Source: Delphinapterus leucas | Lineage: Eukaryota; Chordata; Mammalia; Artiodactyla; Monodontidae | Direction: 5' to 3' | NCBI RefSeq assembly: GCF_002288925.2 | Contig: NW_022098050.1 | Coordinates: forward strand, 7,697,638 to 7,761,637 | DNA: 64,000 nucleotides | Part shown: piece after piece, positions 35,220-46,034 of the stretch | Position numbering within the stretch: the stretch's first letter is position 1 | How the letters are laid out: each line of letters starts with the position of its first letter | Notes under the pieces: model-generated | Database searches by the model: none | Told to the model about the DNA's origin: nothing | The model's input: only the letters and a program-made list of their open reading frames with translations | Made by a program: the position numbers and the translations under genes

Positions 35220-36060
35220 GATGAAGAGAGGGTACTTTTTCAAAAGCATTACCTGGCAGTCCCAGGCTTTATGCCTGTCTGATGTTTGCCCTGGTAGCAC
35301 CCAAGTCAAACTTGTTATCTCACCCTGGAACTCTCTTTTCCTTCTACGTATCCCACACCAGTTGAGAACATCAGGATACAGTCAATCAAGCATAGAGGAA
35401 TCTCAGAGCTATCTTTGGCTTCTTTCTCACCCTTGCAATCCAATCAGAACCCAAGTTCTGCGGATTCTTCCTGTAAACTATCTGTTAAGTCCTTTCCTTT
35501 TTCTCCATTCCCACTGTTCCTACTCTAGGTCAGACCTCCCTTACTTCTCACTCAAAACGAATCCAGCAACTTCTGAGCTGATTTCCATGTGCCTAATCTC
35601 CCTTCTCTCCAATCCATTCTCCACCCACCTTTACCAAACGGACCTCATATCTTCTCTTTCTCTACACAATATTCCAAGGTGAGCTCATCTCTTCTCTTGG
35701 ATTCAAAAATCATAATTTTGCTGATGAGTCAGAATTTTATCTCCAGCCAGAGGAATTCTCTGAATCTCAGACTCACACATCCCACACAGCCGATTCGACG
35801 TTTCCACTCGGATGTCTTATAGGTATCTCAAACTTAACATGTCTAAAACAGAACAATTCGTTTCCCACCCAAAATGTATCCCTTCCCACAATCTTCCCCA
35901 TCTCAATAATTAGTATCACACTCTACCCAGAAGCTCAGTTCAGAGATAGTCATCCTTAATTCCTCCTTGTCTCTAACCTCCCGCATCCAATCTATACATC
36001 AAGTCATGCTGGTGCACCTCAAGTATTCACATTTCTCCAGTATCATTTAGTATTTTGTTC
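35220..36060 (+). pseudogene. Decayed L2 LINE (RT region to mid 3' end)
   Basis: CTCATAGGTATCTC-like and AACTTAACATGTCTAAAACAG sequences near 35820-35850 and CATCCAATCTATACATCAAG near 35985 are L2 blocks in order. Upstream, 35710-35746 can be read as FADESEFYL, a decayed form of the non-LTR RT YADD region. The frames at 35221-35822 cover it with stops. Only the part from about 35690 is confident. It may continue as weaker matches at 36600-36760 after a break. Confidence 0.6.
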
Positions 36061-36560
36061 ATTTGCAAACAATGGAAAACACAATTCCCAGTGGCTTCAA
36101 TAATGGGACTACTTGTTTCTGGTGTACCCGAAGTCTGGAAATAGGGCACTGGGCTGGTGTAGTGGCTCAACAATGCCACAGGGAACACAGACTTCTTTTG
36201 TCTTTCTGCCCTATCACTGTCAGTATGTGGCTTTTGTTCATGATTGCAAAAGGGTTGCTGAATCTCCAAGTGTTACATCCACTTTCCAGATCAGAAGAAA
36301 GCCTTCTCTTATACAGTTGTATTCTATTTATTCAGAAAAAGAAGCCTTTTCCAGAGATTCAACCCACATCTAATTGGCTAGAACTGTGTCACATGGCCAC
36401 CTCTGGCTACAGGGCAGACTGGGGGATTGAGCATTTTTAGCTGGGTACATTTTCTTCCCTGGACAAAATCATGGCCCTATGAGTAAGGGAGAAGGGGGAA
36501 TGGATATCAGGTAGGCTGTATTAGTATGTACCTTACCATGCATCATCCTATTCTCTAGCT
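36061..36560. other. Possible old repeat inserted in L2, family unknown
   Basis: It separates two L2-like stretches. GGCTAGAACTGTGTCACATG and a CCACCTCTGGCTACAGGGCA stretch look like a dispersed repeat I have seen in mammals, but I cannot name it. The 125-codon plus frame at 36063-36440 is not a recognised gene. Confidence 0.35.
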
Positions 36561-36884
36561 ACACTGGAATATTTTTCCCAGTTCCCTGAAATACAATGCA
36601 ATCCTACAAAGCTTTTATCTCTTTGCTTCAGTTGTTATCTCTACTTGGAATGTCCTTCTCTTTCTTGCTTTTCAACCTAAAATATTCCACTCATCCTCCA
36701 AGATGGACCTTGAATGCCTCCTATCAGAAGCCTTCCTTTATCCTCGGAGGCAGGATTAATGCTCCTTGAATTCCTAAGAGGTGGTGCGGGAAGCGAGGGC
36801 CTTGTCTTCAGCATTTAAACAAGTGCCCGGAATATTCTAAACCATCAAGCAGTGTTAAGCAAACTGAAAGAGGTGGAAAGTTCA

Positions 36885-37025
36885 GGAGTACATGTTTCTC
36901 TCTTTTAATCCTCACAATAATCTCATGAGGAAGCTATTACCCTTGTTTTACAGATAAAGAAACTGAGTTTCAAAGAAATAAAGTAACTTGCCCAAGGCCA
37001 CACAGCTAATAACATGATCCTAGAA
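36885..37025 (-). mobile_element. MIR SINE (inverted)
   Basis: TTTTAATCCTCACAATAATC, TTTTACAGATAAAGAAACTG and AACTTGCCCAAGGCCACACA are the antisense MIR core, well preserved. Confidence 0.88.
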
Positions 37026-37097
37026 ATTAGTTATTTGACACTATCCTTTTGCTTTGCCCTCCCCCATCTCCTGCCACTTTTTTTTTTTTTAATCCAG

Positions 37098-37308
37098 AGA
37101 TCAGCAAACTAAGGCTCATAGGCAGGCCTCTTGTTTCTGAAAATTAAGTTTTATTGGAACACAGCCATACCCATTCCTTTATGTGTTGTCTATGTTGCAT
37201 TTGCCTACTACAACAGAAGAGTTGAGTCAATGAGACAGACCATATAGCCTGCAAAACCTAAAGTATTTACTCTCTGGTTCTTTATAGATAAAATGTGCTG
37301 ACCTCTCT
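37098..37308 (+). mobile_element. hAT-type DNA transposon relic
   Basis: GAGATCAGCAAACTAAGGCT, AAGTTTTATTGGAACACAGC, AGAGTTGAGTCAATGAGACA and AAAATGTGCTGACC follow a familiar non-autonomous hAT element with short complementary ends (CAGCAAACT against its counterpart near 37300). The family name is unresolved. Confidence 0.65.
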
Positions 37309-37569
37309 CTGTGCTCTGCCATACTGACTCCTGAATTCAACTGAAAGATAAATGCCATGAAAAGAGAGGTTTAAAATGATTATTTTTAGAGTAACACTAT
37401 GAAGAAGAAAAAAATTAGGATCCCTGCTTGAGGAAGATGTAGCATTTAAAAACGGCAGAAGGAACAAGGAAATTCAGTAGTTCTGACTTCTTTCTGTGTT
37501 CAGCGAGAAAGAGAACCAGCATTCAAAAGAATTGTGCTGAAAAAGAATTGATTAACCATTATAAGAATA

Positions 37570-37900
37570 AATCTTACTTCACAGGGCTGTTGTAAAAATG
37601 GAATAAGCTGGGCTTCCCTGGTGGCGCAGTGGTTGAGAGTCTGCCTGCCGATGCAGGGGACACGGGTTCGTGCCCCGCTCGGGGGGGATCCCACATGCCG
37701 CGGAGCGGCTGGGCCTGTGAGCCATGGCCGCTGAGCCTGCGCGTCCGGAGCCTCTGCTCCGCAACGGGAGAGGCCACACCAGTGAGAGACCCGCGTACCA
37801 CCAAAAAAAAAAAAAAAATGGAATAAGCTAAAGCATGAGATAGAGCTCAGCATATAGTCGAGGCTCAATGAACAGTGCCTATGTGCCAATGTGGCCCAAT
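37570..37900 (+). mobile_element. MIR SINE fragment split by a CHR-2 SINE
   Basis: TTCACAGGGCTGTTGTAAAA before the CHR-2 SINE and AGCATATAGTCGAGGCTCAA after it join into the 3' part of a sense MIR. The left and right parts abut the TSD. Confidence 0.6.
37610..37813 (+). mobile_element. CHR-2-type SINE
   Basis: Begins GGGCTTCCCTGGTGGCGCAG, B box GGTTCGTGCCCC, an unusual GGGGGGG run after it, A-rich tail. The perfect 16-bp TSD AAAAATGGAATAAGCT is at 37594-37609 and 37814-37829. Frames of up to 129 codons on the minus strand are artefacts. Confidence 0.96.
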
Positions 37901-39070
37901 CTTCATCAGGTATTGTTGCTTCTAAACTTGACCTTTCCTTATTGTCAGGGCCACTCTTTGAGGGTCAAGGGAAGAAAGAAAGGCCATTTGTACTGTTCCC
38001 AGTCCAGAATTCCATAATATTGGAAAATCATTGTGATCTATCTTGGTTCCATTTTCTCCCGAGAGCCATTCCCATATCTTGGAGAAAATTGCAGTCTCAG
38101 GCAAGAAAGCAATTAAGTCTTGGCCTATTTGCTTATCCTCTCTCTGTCTAGCCCAAACAGCCCCATTTGTTACCATCGCTGCTCTTTCACAGAGGAGAAG
38201 CCAGGTGCTGGGGAGACAGGATGAGGATAAGGTAGTCCCAGGATGACTTCAGTGAACGCCACAGCAGCGCTCATCACAATCCTCTTGAAATTCCTTGGAG
38301 AAAAGCTTTCCAGATATATGAGGGGAGGGAAAAACCTGCCTAGTTAAAGCCTTACACAACCTCAGTGCAGAAACCAGCTGGGTCCTAGTAAATGCAACAT
38401 AGGCATCTCATTTGAGGCCAGTGCATCTACCAGAGGCTACATTATTAATGAGCTGAGAAGGGGGCAAATTGTAACTTGAAGAAGATGAGCAAGAAAGAAG
38501 CAATAGCCATTTGGATCAAAGGTAGCAAAACATTCAACACAAACCTTCTATAACTTTCCTACCAGAAATAACTTATTTAAGATAGGGGGTTTTGGCTTTT
38601 AGAGAGCTGAGCCTGGATGTACGTTTTCTGTGGTTGCTTGTTTTATAGCACAGGTTGAACTCTGGAGACAGGATGTTATGGAGCCAAGTCTTCTTACGTA
38701 TTCTTAAAGATTGTAAAGTGTCTGGATTTACTGCATGAAAAATGCAGGCTGTAAAAGCAGAGTGGTGCATGCTGTAAAAAAATTGCTGTTTGTTCCTCTT
38801 TAATAGAATACAGTGAAAACATGGCAACAGTCAGTCAAAAGTTGCAATTGGAAAGCAATAATAAATAAAATATCCCTTAACAATGCAGTCAAACAGAAGA
38901 CATCCAATCATTAAAGCTTTGCTTAAGTACACTGCCAGCTTATGACTCAGAGCAAACCAAACGCACCAAATGCCATGTAAATGATAATTCTCAGAGATTC
39001 GGGAGTTCCCCACAGTTGACATGAATAATTCTGACAACCCTGCAAGTACTAATGGTTAAGACATCAAAAT
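37901..39070. other. Unassigned intergenic DNA
   Basis: Overlapping 67-86-codon frames at 37891-38246 on both strands have no recognisable domain. No repeat is recognised. Confidence 0.35.
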
Positions 39071-39084
39071 AAAACACAGCATTA

Positions 39085-39290
39085 GGGCTTCCCTGGTGGC
39101 GCAGTGGTTGAGAGTCCTCCTGCCGATGCAGGGGACACGGGTTCGTGCCCCGGTCTGGAAAGATCCCACATGCCGCGGAGCGGCTGGGCCCGTGAGCCAT
39201 GGCCACTGAGCCTGCGCGTCCGGAGCCTGTGCTCCGCAACGGGAGAGGCCACAGCAGTGAGAGGCCCGCGTACCGCAAAACAAAAAACAA
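39085..39290 (+). mobile_element. CHR-2-type SINE
   Basis: GGGCTTCCCTGGTGGCGCAG to the CGCGTACCG end and a CAAAA-rich tail. The perfect 14-bp TSD AAAACACAGCATTA is at 39071-39084 and 39291-39304. Confidence 0.96.
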
Positions 39291-39304
39291 AAAACACAGC
39301 ATTA

Positions 39305-40384
39305 AAGGAGACATGAGGGCCCTGCCTTAATAGAGCTAATTTTGCTTATGCTGAGAAGTACAGGAATCCATGCCCCGTGACTGAACATCCTTGATTCCAT
39401 ACATTCTTAAGACTCAGGAAAATACTGGGAAATATTGCTATTAGTAGCTACCCAGCTATCTGAAACAGACTACGGGAAACATATTGACAAGCTTTCACCA
39501 ATTTACTACAGCCGATAAATATCATTTCTCCTTGCAGTGCCATTTTCTGAAATGTGCATTCTGTTACTATAGCAACTTTCATTTTGTTAACCTGTTGCTC
39601 ACGTTAAAAGTCTGTTATTTTTAGCATAACATTTCCAGAAGTCTTTGACAAAGAAAAATGGGAAAAGACTGCAGCTTGAAGATGAATGTGATGTCCAATA
39701 TGAATTCTAATATGTAGCATATTTGGTCAGTATATCATCTATTATGAGGTTGCAGAAATACAGATTTTTTAAAAATTGTATGTTTATGGACTTTGTAGAA
39801 AAAAATACCATACCCCATATCTCTTTTTGGAACAAGGTCGTGTATAAATAAATAAATAACAATATCCAAATGGATTTATTTTTTACAAATTTTTACTTAC
39901 ATAGAATCCAAGGAGAGGAACATATTGCTGAGGATTTTTTGTGCCGTGGTAGAGTCAAGGCTTTTGCTGTTGGATTGCAGTTTTAAAGATACTGCTGTAA
40001 TGCTAGGACATGTGGGGCAAAGGGGATGAATTACAGCTATGAAAATGTCATGCAGTAAGAAATTAAGTTGGGGGGAGCAGTTCTGTAGATAGCTGACACT
40101 CATGATAAATTGTGACATAGCCTAGTTTTTGACCTTCACACAAACAAATCGCTTCCTCTTTTTCCAAAATATTGTCTTATTTTTCACTTCCCTGTCGAAA
40201 ACGAAGTTCTGTGTAGTTTGATACAACATGGCTGGGAATGATCAACTTTATGAACACTGACTGTTTTCCCCTTTGGATTTGGGTAGGGAGGACCCTGACC
40301 TTCATTTATTACAAGTGATCCTGGAAATTAAATTTGACTTGATTTCTAGATGGGAACAATTAGTTCCTAATGCTCTAATATTCT
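39305..40384. other. Unassigned intergenic DNA
   Basis: Nothing recognised beyond a short AAAT run at 39846-39860. Confidence 0.35.
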
Positions 40385-40389
40385 CTAAT

Positions 40390-40600
40390 TATTAGAAAGG
40401 CGATGGAGTGCAGTGGATAAGGGTTTGGCTTCCAGAACCAGGCTGCCTGGATTTGAATCCCAGCCACACAGTTTCCTCATTTGTAGGACAGGGATGATGA
40501 TAATAGTGCCTATCATAGAGTTGTTGTGAGAATTAAATAATTTATACATGTAATATGCTTAAAAGAGTACCCAGTCCATAGTCAGCTTTATCAGAAGTAT
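40390..40600 (+). mobile_element. MIR SINE
   Basis: GTGCAGTGGATAAGGGTTTG, CCAGGCTGCCTGGATTTGAA, AGTTTCCTCATTTGTAGGAC and TAGAGTTGTTGTGAGAATTA follow the sense MIR from its tRNA-like head to its tail, with part of the core deleted. Confidence 0.85.
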
Positions 40601-40662
40601 CATCATTTTTATCCCTTAACCTCAAGCAGTACAGCTTTCCTTTACTGTCTTAATTACAAAAC

Positions 40663-40691
40663 ATACACACACTCACACGCACACACACACA
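40663..40691. repeat. (AC)n microsatellite, interrupted
   Basis: ACAC run with one CTCACACG break. Confidence 0.9.
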
Positions 40692-40744
40692 GTTACTTAT
40701 CCTTTTACTGGCTGGCTAATATAGCTGGGTGTAAGCTAATATGT

Positions 40745-40865
40745 AGTTTTCTAATAGGTAAATTGCCAAAGGTCACGCAGTTAGTGACTGACAAGGGTGG
40801 GTTCATACCCAGGTAGTCTGGTTCCCGAAGTCAGGCCCTTATCCACTCCACTTCACTGACTTTCT
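40745..40865 (-). mobile_element. MIR SINE (inverted)
   Basis: GCCAAAGGTCACGCAGTTAG, ACCCAGGTAGTCTGGTTCCC and CAGGCCCTTATCCACTCCAC are antisense MIR. Its head region is complementary to that of the sense MIR at 40390. Confidence 0.82.
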
Positions 40866-41094
40866 AATAGAGAATTTTAGTCAGAACATTAGGAAAGAAT
40901 TGTTCCCATCTAGAATTCAAGTCATAGCTGCAATTTATCCCCTAGCCCCTGCCTTCAGTTGAAATACATATTACCCCAAATATTGCATCCCTGTATGAGT
41001 TCCCCGCTCTAAGCATTTCCCCAACACTCACAGACTCATGGTGATAGGTCCTAAAGGACTGACCAGGCCCTAGAACCCAGTCTCTCCCCACCCC

Positions 41095-41450
41095 AGGTTT
41101 ATTGAGGTATAATTTACATAGAATAAAATCCACCCTTTTAGAGTACAGTTTGTACGTTTTGGCAAGTGCACATAGTAACCACCATTATCTTACAGAACAT
41201 TTTCATAACTCCCCCAAATTCTCTCCTACCCCTTTGGAGTCAATACCCCTTCTCCCGCTCTTTTCCTACCCCTATGGTTTTGCCTTTTTCAGAACGCTAT
41301 ATAAATTGAATCATACAGTATGTAACCTTTTAAGCCTGGCTTCTTTCACTTGGAATAATACATTTGAGATTTATTCATATTGTATGTGTCAGTAATTCAT
41401 TGTTTTTACTACTGAATAGTATTCCATTGTATAAATGTCCACAGTTTTAG
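41095..41450 (-). mobile_element. Old L1M 3' UTR, minus strand
   Basis: GTTTATTGAGGTATAATTTA, CACCCTTTTAGAGTACAGTT, ATAAATTGAATCATACAGTA, GGCTTCTTTCACTTGGAATA and GAATAGTATTCCATTGTATA are the antisense of old L1M 3' ends in order. The 97-codon plus frame across it is a chance frame. Confidence 0.85.
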
Positions 41451-42897
41451 AACTCAGTCTTAAAGCAGCAGGCCTTTTTTTCTGCTCCAAGAATATGTAG
41501 TTCTAAACTAGATAAGGATCATATAAAGTCTCTCAAATATAGTGGAGATACCTGATGTTACTTGATATAATGGAGAATTCTAGAAGCTCGAGTTATTGAA
41601 ACCTATGAAATAGTTGCTTGGTATGGTTTGTGGAGTCTCCCATCTATGATTCCAGTGGAGAGGGAAAAAAAGGGGAGAATTAGAAAAGTTATCTTAGACA
41701 CAAATCCTATCTCTGGAGAGATTGTTAATTAGTAAAGAAGGACAAATGCAATAAAGTACAAAAGGTAGACAAATCCATCTTAATCAGAGTTATAATCACA
41801 AAAGCTGTACTTTTCTCCTTCCCATCAATGCCCTTTACCAAACAAGCAGCGAAGGAGGAACATGAGGTTGTAAGGAATGTGTCAAGTGTATGACTGTGAT
41901 GATCCTCACTTTGAGTGCACCTGGGACAAAGCTCGCCTCATTCACCTTTGCCATTTCTCCTTTGGGTTCATGGTATATGATAATTGGGAGGTGCTCACAA
42001 AATATTTGCTTAATAAATGAAAAATTCATTCTTTGCCATGAATGTTACCAAATAAGGAGTTGTAAATTTGGCCGATGATCTCTTAAAACTCATATCTTTT
42101 CATGGCTGATCTGGGCTCAAACACAAAAATTTCTGGTAGTGGTCTTTCAGCTGCACCATAGTAACTAAGACTTCCCAACTGGATCACAATTCCTCTTAAT
42201 AGAGTGTTCACAGACCAATGACTTGATTTTCTCTGTTGCCAATGAAGGAGGATGGGGAAAGAAGCACTTTCAATCACTGCCTTCCAATGATTCACCCCAA
42301 GTATTTGAAAATTCATTATCAGCCTGTTTTTGAAGGAATACTTATTACTGATTTTTAGTTATTACGTGTTTTTGAAAGCAAGACTGAATATTATCAGTCA
42401 TCTGACCCTAAAGTCATAGTCTCAAAAAAATGTTAACCTTTTTCCCATCAGGATATTTTCCAATACAGTAAAATATTCTTGCCATAAATGATGAGCAAGT
42501 ATATGAAGGAAAATTGCTTGATAATCTCTGGGTAAAGGCTAAGTACTCCCATGAGCAAGACTAGAATTTTAAGAATAAAATTCTGATATTTGTTAAATTT
42601 TTCAGGGCTCGATTTCCATGACTAGTAAGTATCTGCACACTGAGGTTTACTAGTGTGAATGACAACACGTGCAGAAAGGAAAGTTTCTGGCTCTAGTCAC
42701 TTGTAAAGAGACTATTTACCTTGTCTGCACATACTGCTCAGCTGAACTATAATTATTATCATCTGGATCCACCAAGTTTAAGTACTTACACAAAAGCAGA
42801 TATTGAGGGGATCTTTAGTTAAAGCTCTAAAAAAATAAAGACTAATCGAGAAAAACTGAATATACACCCGGGGGAGAAAACTATATTCAATTAACTT
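41451..42897. other. Unassigned intergenic DNA
   Basis: No gene or repeat recognised. Frames of 62-77 codons lack motifs. Confidence 0.35.
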
Positions 42898-42909
42898 TAA
42901 TATAAAAAT

Positions 42910-44067
42910 GTATTGCACAGCAAAGGAAACCATAAACAAGACCAAAAGACAACCCTCACAATGGGAGAAAATATTTGCAAATGAAGCAACTGACAAAGGA
43001 TTAATCTCCGAAATATATAAGCAGCTCATGCAGCTCAATAACAAAAAAACAAACAACCCAATCCAAAACTGGGCAGAAGACCTAAATAGACATTTCTCCA
43101 AAGAACATATACAAACTGCCAACAAACACATGAAAGAATGCTCAACATCATTAATCATTAGAGAAATGCAAACCAAAACTACAATGAGATATCATCTCAC
43201 ACCAGTCAGAATGGCCATCATCAAAAAATCTACAAACAATAAATGCTGACGAGGGTGTGGAGAAAAGGGAACACTCTTGCACTGCTGGTGGGAATGTAAA
43301 TTGATACAGCCACTATGGAGAACAGTATGGAGGTTCCTCAAAAAACTACAAATAGAAATACCATATGACCCAGCAATCCCACTGCTGGGCATATACCCTG
43401 AGAAAACTATAATTCAAAAAGAGTCATGTACCAAAATGTTCATTGCAGCTCTATTTACAATAGCCCGGAGATGGAAACAACCTAAGTGTCCATCATCGGA
43501 TGAATGGATAAAGAAGATGTGGTACATATATACAATGGAATATTACTCAGCCATAAAAAGAAACAAAATTGAGCTATTTGTAATGAGGTGGATAGACCTA
43601 GAGTCTGTCATACAGAGTGAAGTAAGTCAGAAAGAGAAAGACAAATACCATATGCTAACACATATATATGGAATTTAAGGAAAAAAATGTCATGAAGAAC
43701 CTAGGGGTAAGACAGGAATAAAGACACAGACCTACTGGCGAACGGACTTGAGGATATGGGGAGGGGGAAGGGTGAGCTGTAACAAAGCGAGAGAGAGGCA
43801 TGGACATATATACACTACCAAACGTAAGGTAGATAGCTAGTGGGAAGCAGCCGCATAGCACAGGGAGATCAGCTTGGTACTTTGTGACCGCCCGGAGGGG
43901 TAGGATAGGGAGGGTGGGAGGGAGAGAGATGCAAGAGGGAAGAGATATGGGAACATATGTATATATATAACTGATTCATTTTGTTGTAAAGCAGAAACTA
44001 AGACACCATTGTAAAGCAATTATACTCTAATAAAGATGTTAAAAAAATAAATAAAAAATTTTAAAAA
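42910..44067 (+). mobile_element. 5'-truncated young L1
   Basis: It starts in ORF2 at GCACAGCAAAGGAAACCATA and runs to an A-rich tail. The ORF2 C-terminus is split: 42908-43249 ends at a TGA in the zinc-knuckle-like region (TGCTGACGAGG, where the intact copy has TGCTGG), and 43277-43678 continues to the normal stop. TSD TAATATAAAAAT lies at 42898-42909 and 44068-44079. Closely similar to 54640-55769. Confidence 0.93.
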
Positions 44068-44218
44068 TAATATAAAAATATACAACAAAATATAAATAAT
44101 TAGAATTCTAATTCTGGAATTTAAGTATAGATTCTTTCTTTCTTTCCACTTTATTCCAAAGTGGAGTTACCATATTAGTCATAGGAGATTAAAAGATATA
44201 GGTACAGAATTCTGAATA

Positions 44219-45088
44219 CAGTAAGCCAACTACATATGAACCTTCAAGTTTTGAACTTTCAAAGACGTAAACATGCGTTCACACGTCCAGTCACGTAAGT
44301 TAGTTCACATGTCTGGCGTACATTGTCACGTGCGTGCATCCTCTACAAGTGGTTGTGATTTTGTGTACTTTAGGACAACTTCATTGAACTCCTTGCTGTG
44401 CAACACGAGGCGCTTACTAATGAAGATCTGATGGAATTCGAGGCCCAGAGAAAGGATGAAGAGAGACAAGAGGAAGAAGAAGTAACTGAAGAACCGAAGA
44501 GATTCACGGCGCAGGAAATGGCAAGGGGATTTTCTTTATTTGAGGAGGCACTGTTAGTTTCTGAGGCATAGGACTCGAATGTAGAATGGTACACGAAGGC
44601 TGCAGCAGCCATTCAGAATGCAATCCACTGCTACCGTGTCACCTATGACGAGAAAAGAGGCTAGATAGAACTGAATCCAGCAAGGAACCAGAGCCTGTGC
44701 CATCAACGTCAGGCGTGAGTGACATTGCAGCTTGCCCTCTGGCCCCTATTGCTGGCGATCCTTCAGCTCTACCATCTCCCACCTCCTCTCCCTCCTCCAG
44801 TCAGTAACTCTTCTTCCCTGTTCACTCAACGCCAACCCCTGGATGCCAGCTGTTGTACTGTACTTTTCGAGGTGCTGCACTGTAAGATTAAAAAGGTTTT
44901 CTTTACTTTTTGTGTTTGTTTTTAATGTGTTATCTGTGTGAAAAGTATTATAAATCTATTACAGTACAGTCCTATATAGCCGATTGTGTTAGCTGGGTAC
45001 CTAGGCTAACTTTCTTGGACTTACACACAAATTGGACTTATGAACACGCTCTCAGAACAGAACATGTTCATATGTAGGGGACTTACTC
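44219..45088 (+). mobile_element. Tigger (pogo-like) DNA transposon, internally deleted
   Basis: Both ends are present. The left CAGTAAGCCAACTACATATG and the right end read in reverse (GAGTAAGTCCCCTACATATG) form a terminal inverted repeat of roughly 24 bp, and TA flanks each end (44217-44218, 45089-45090), the Tc1/mariner target duplication. The element is about 870 bp, so the DNA-binding and DDE catalytic parts of the transposase are gone. It could only have moved with a transposase supplied in trans. Confidence 0.85.
44370..44665 (+). pseudogene. Tigger transposase C-terminal tail, broken
   Basis: The plus frame starting near 44370 encodes an acidic tail (AQRKDEERQEEEEVTEEPKR) followed by EMARGFSLFEEALL, a segment known from Tigger transposases. 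A TAG at about 44570 interrupts it, after which the same frame stays open to 44665. There is no start codon and no catalytic domain. The 80-codon minus frame at 44370-44612 is its antisense shadow. Confidence 0.8.
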
Positions 45089-45090
45089 TA

Positions 45091-46034
45091 TCTAAATTCT
45101 CAGCCAACTGTCGGTGTCATGAGAGGCAGATCAACGTGAGGACCTTGATCTGTCCTGAGCTAGACTGAATACAAGCTGCCCTTTGTGCTTCTGTATGAGG
45201 GCCGCACTTTCGAAGAGACTGGGCAGCCTCCAGGGCCCCTTGCTCCCAGTTCACTTGCTAATCTTGAGCCTCAGCGTTTTTCCAGTTGATGGCAAGTAAA
45301 TCTAAGGAAGCATTAATCCAAGGCAAAGGATATAAAGAGAAATAGCTATTCCCTCCAGAGACAACATCAGAGCTATCATATGCTGACCACCCATGCACTT
45401 GAGAAAGAAACATCCGCAGAGAGTCAATTCAAAAGAGACCTAAAACCTAAAGCCGAAGAAAAGATGACTAGGAACTTCTTCTAACCAAGATGCAGTAACA
45501 GGGTTTAAATTTATCTTCTTATCTGAAACAAATAAAATACTATACACAATGTGTAAAACAGTGATTTTTAAGTCATTGGACATCAGGCTATGAAGGATAT
45601 GATCCCTGAGAGGTAGGAACCTACTGTTTCTCCAGCTTACTGCTTTGAGACAGTTTGAAGGCCGTGGTGTGTTGAGGGCAAATCCAGGTGGAATGAATCA
45701 AACTCCCGAAGGTGAGATATTGCTAAGAAGACTGGGAGGACAAAATATCTAGAGTTAACAAAACGTAGCCCTGGAGACAAGAGAGCTGCAGAGGGAGAAA
45801 ATTCTACAGATTTATAGAAGTCCCTCTCAAGTATTCAGCAGAGTACCCATCAGCACGTGCATGTAAGGAAACTACCCAAGGCCAAGGAAAAAACCATCCC
45901 AAAGGGTTAGTAGGAACAGTACTTGGTAATAACACAGGGCTGTTAACAGTGTCTGTTCTTACCAGCTAGGCTAGTAATCTTCATAATTCATGGAATACTG
46001 GGTAGAGTCATCAGAAGAATTTTACCTAAGTAGT
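45091..46034. other. Unassigned DNA, possibly start of an old L1
   Basis: From about 45490 the sequence becomes A-rich in the way old L1 5' regions and ORF1 are, but no motif is clear. Confidence 0.35.

Noticed and set aside
43837..44019. Minus-strand frames ending in L1 3' UTR (also 28367-28579, 43655-43861 and 55374-55580)
   Set aside because: They recur at each L1 3' UTR in antisense and are shadows of the same repeat.
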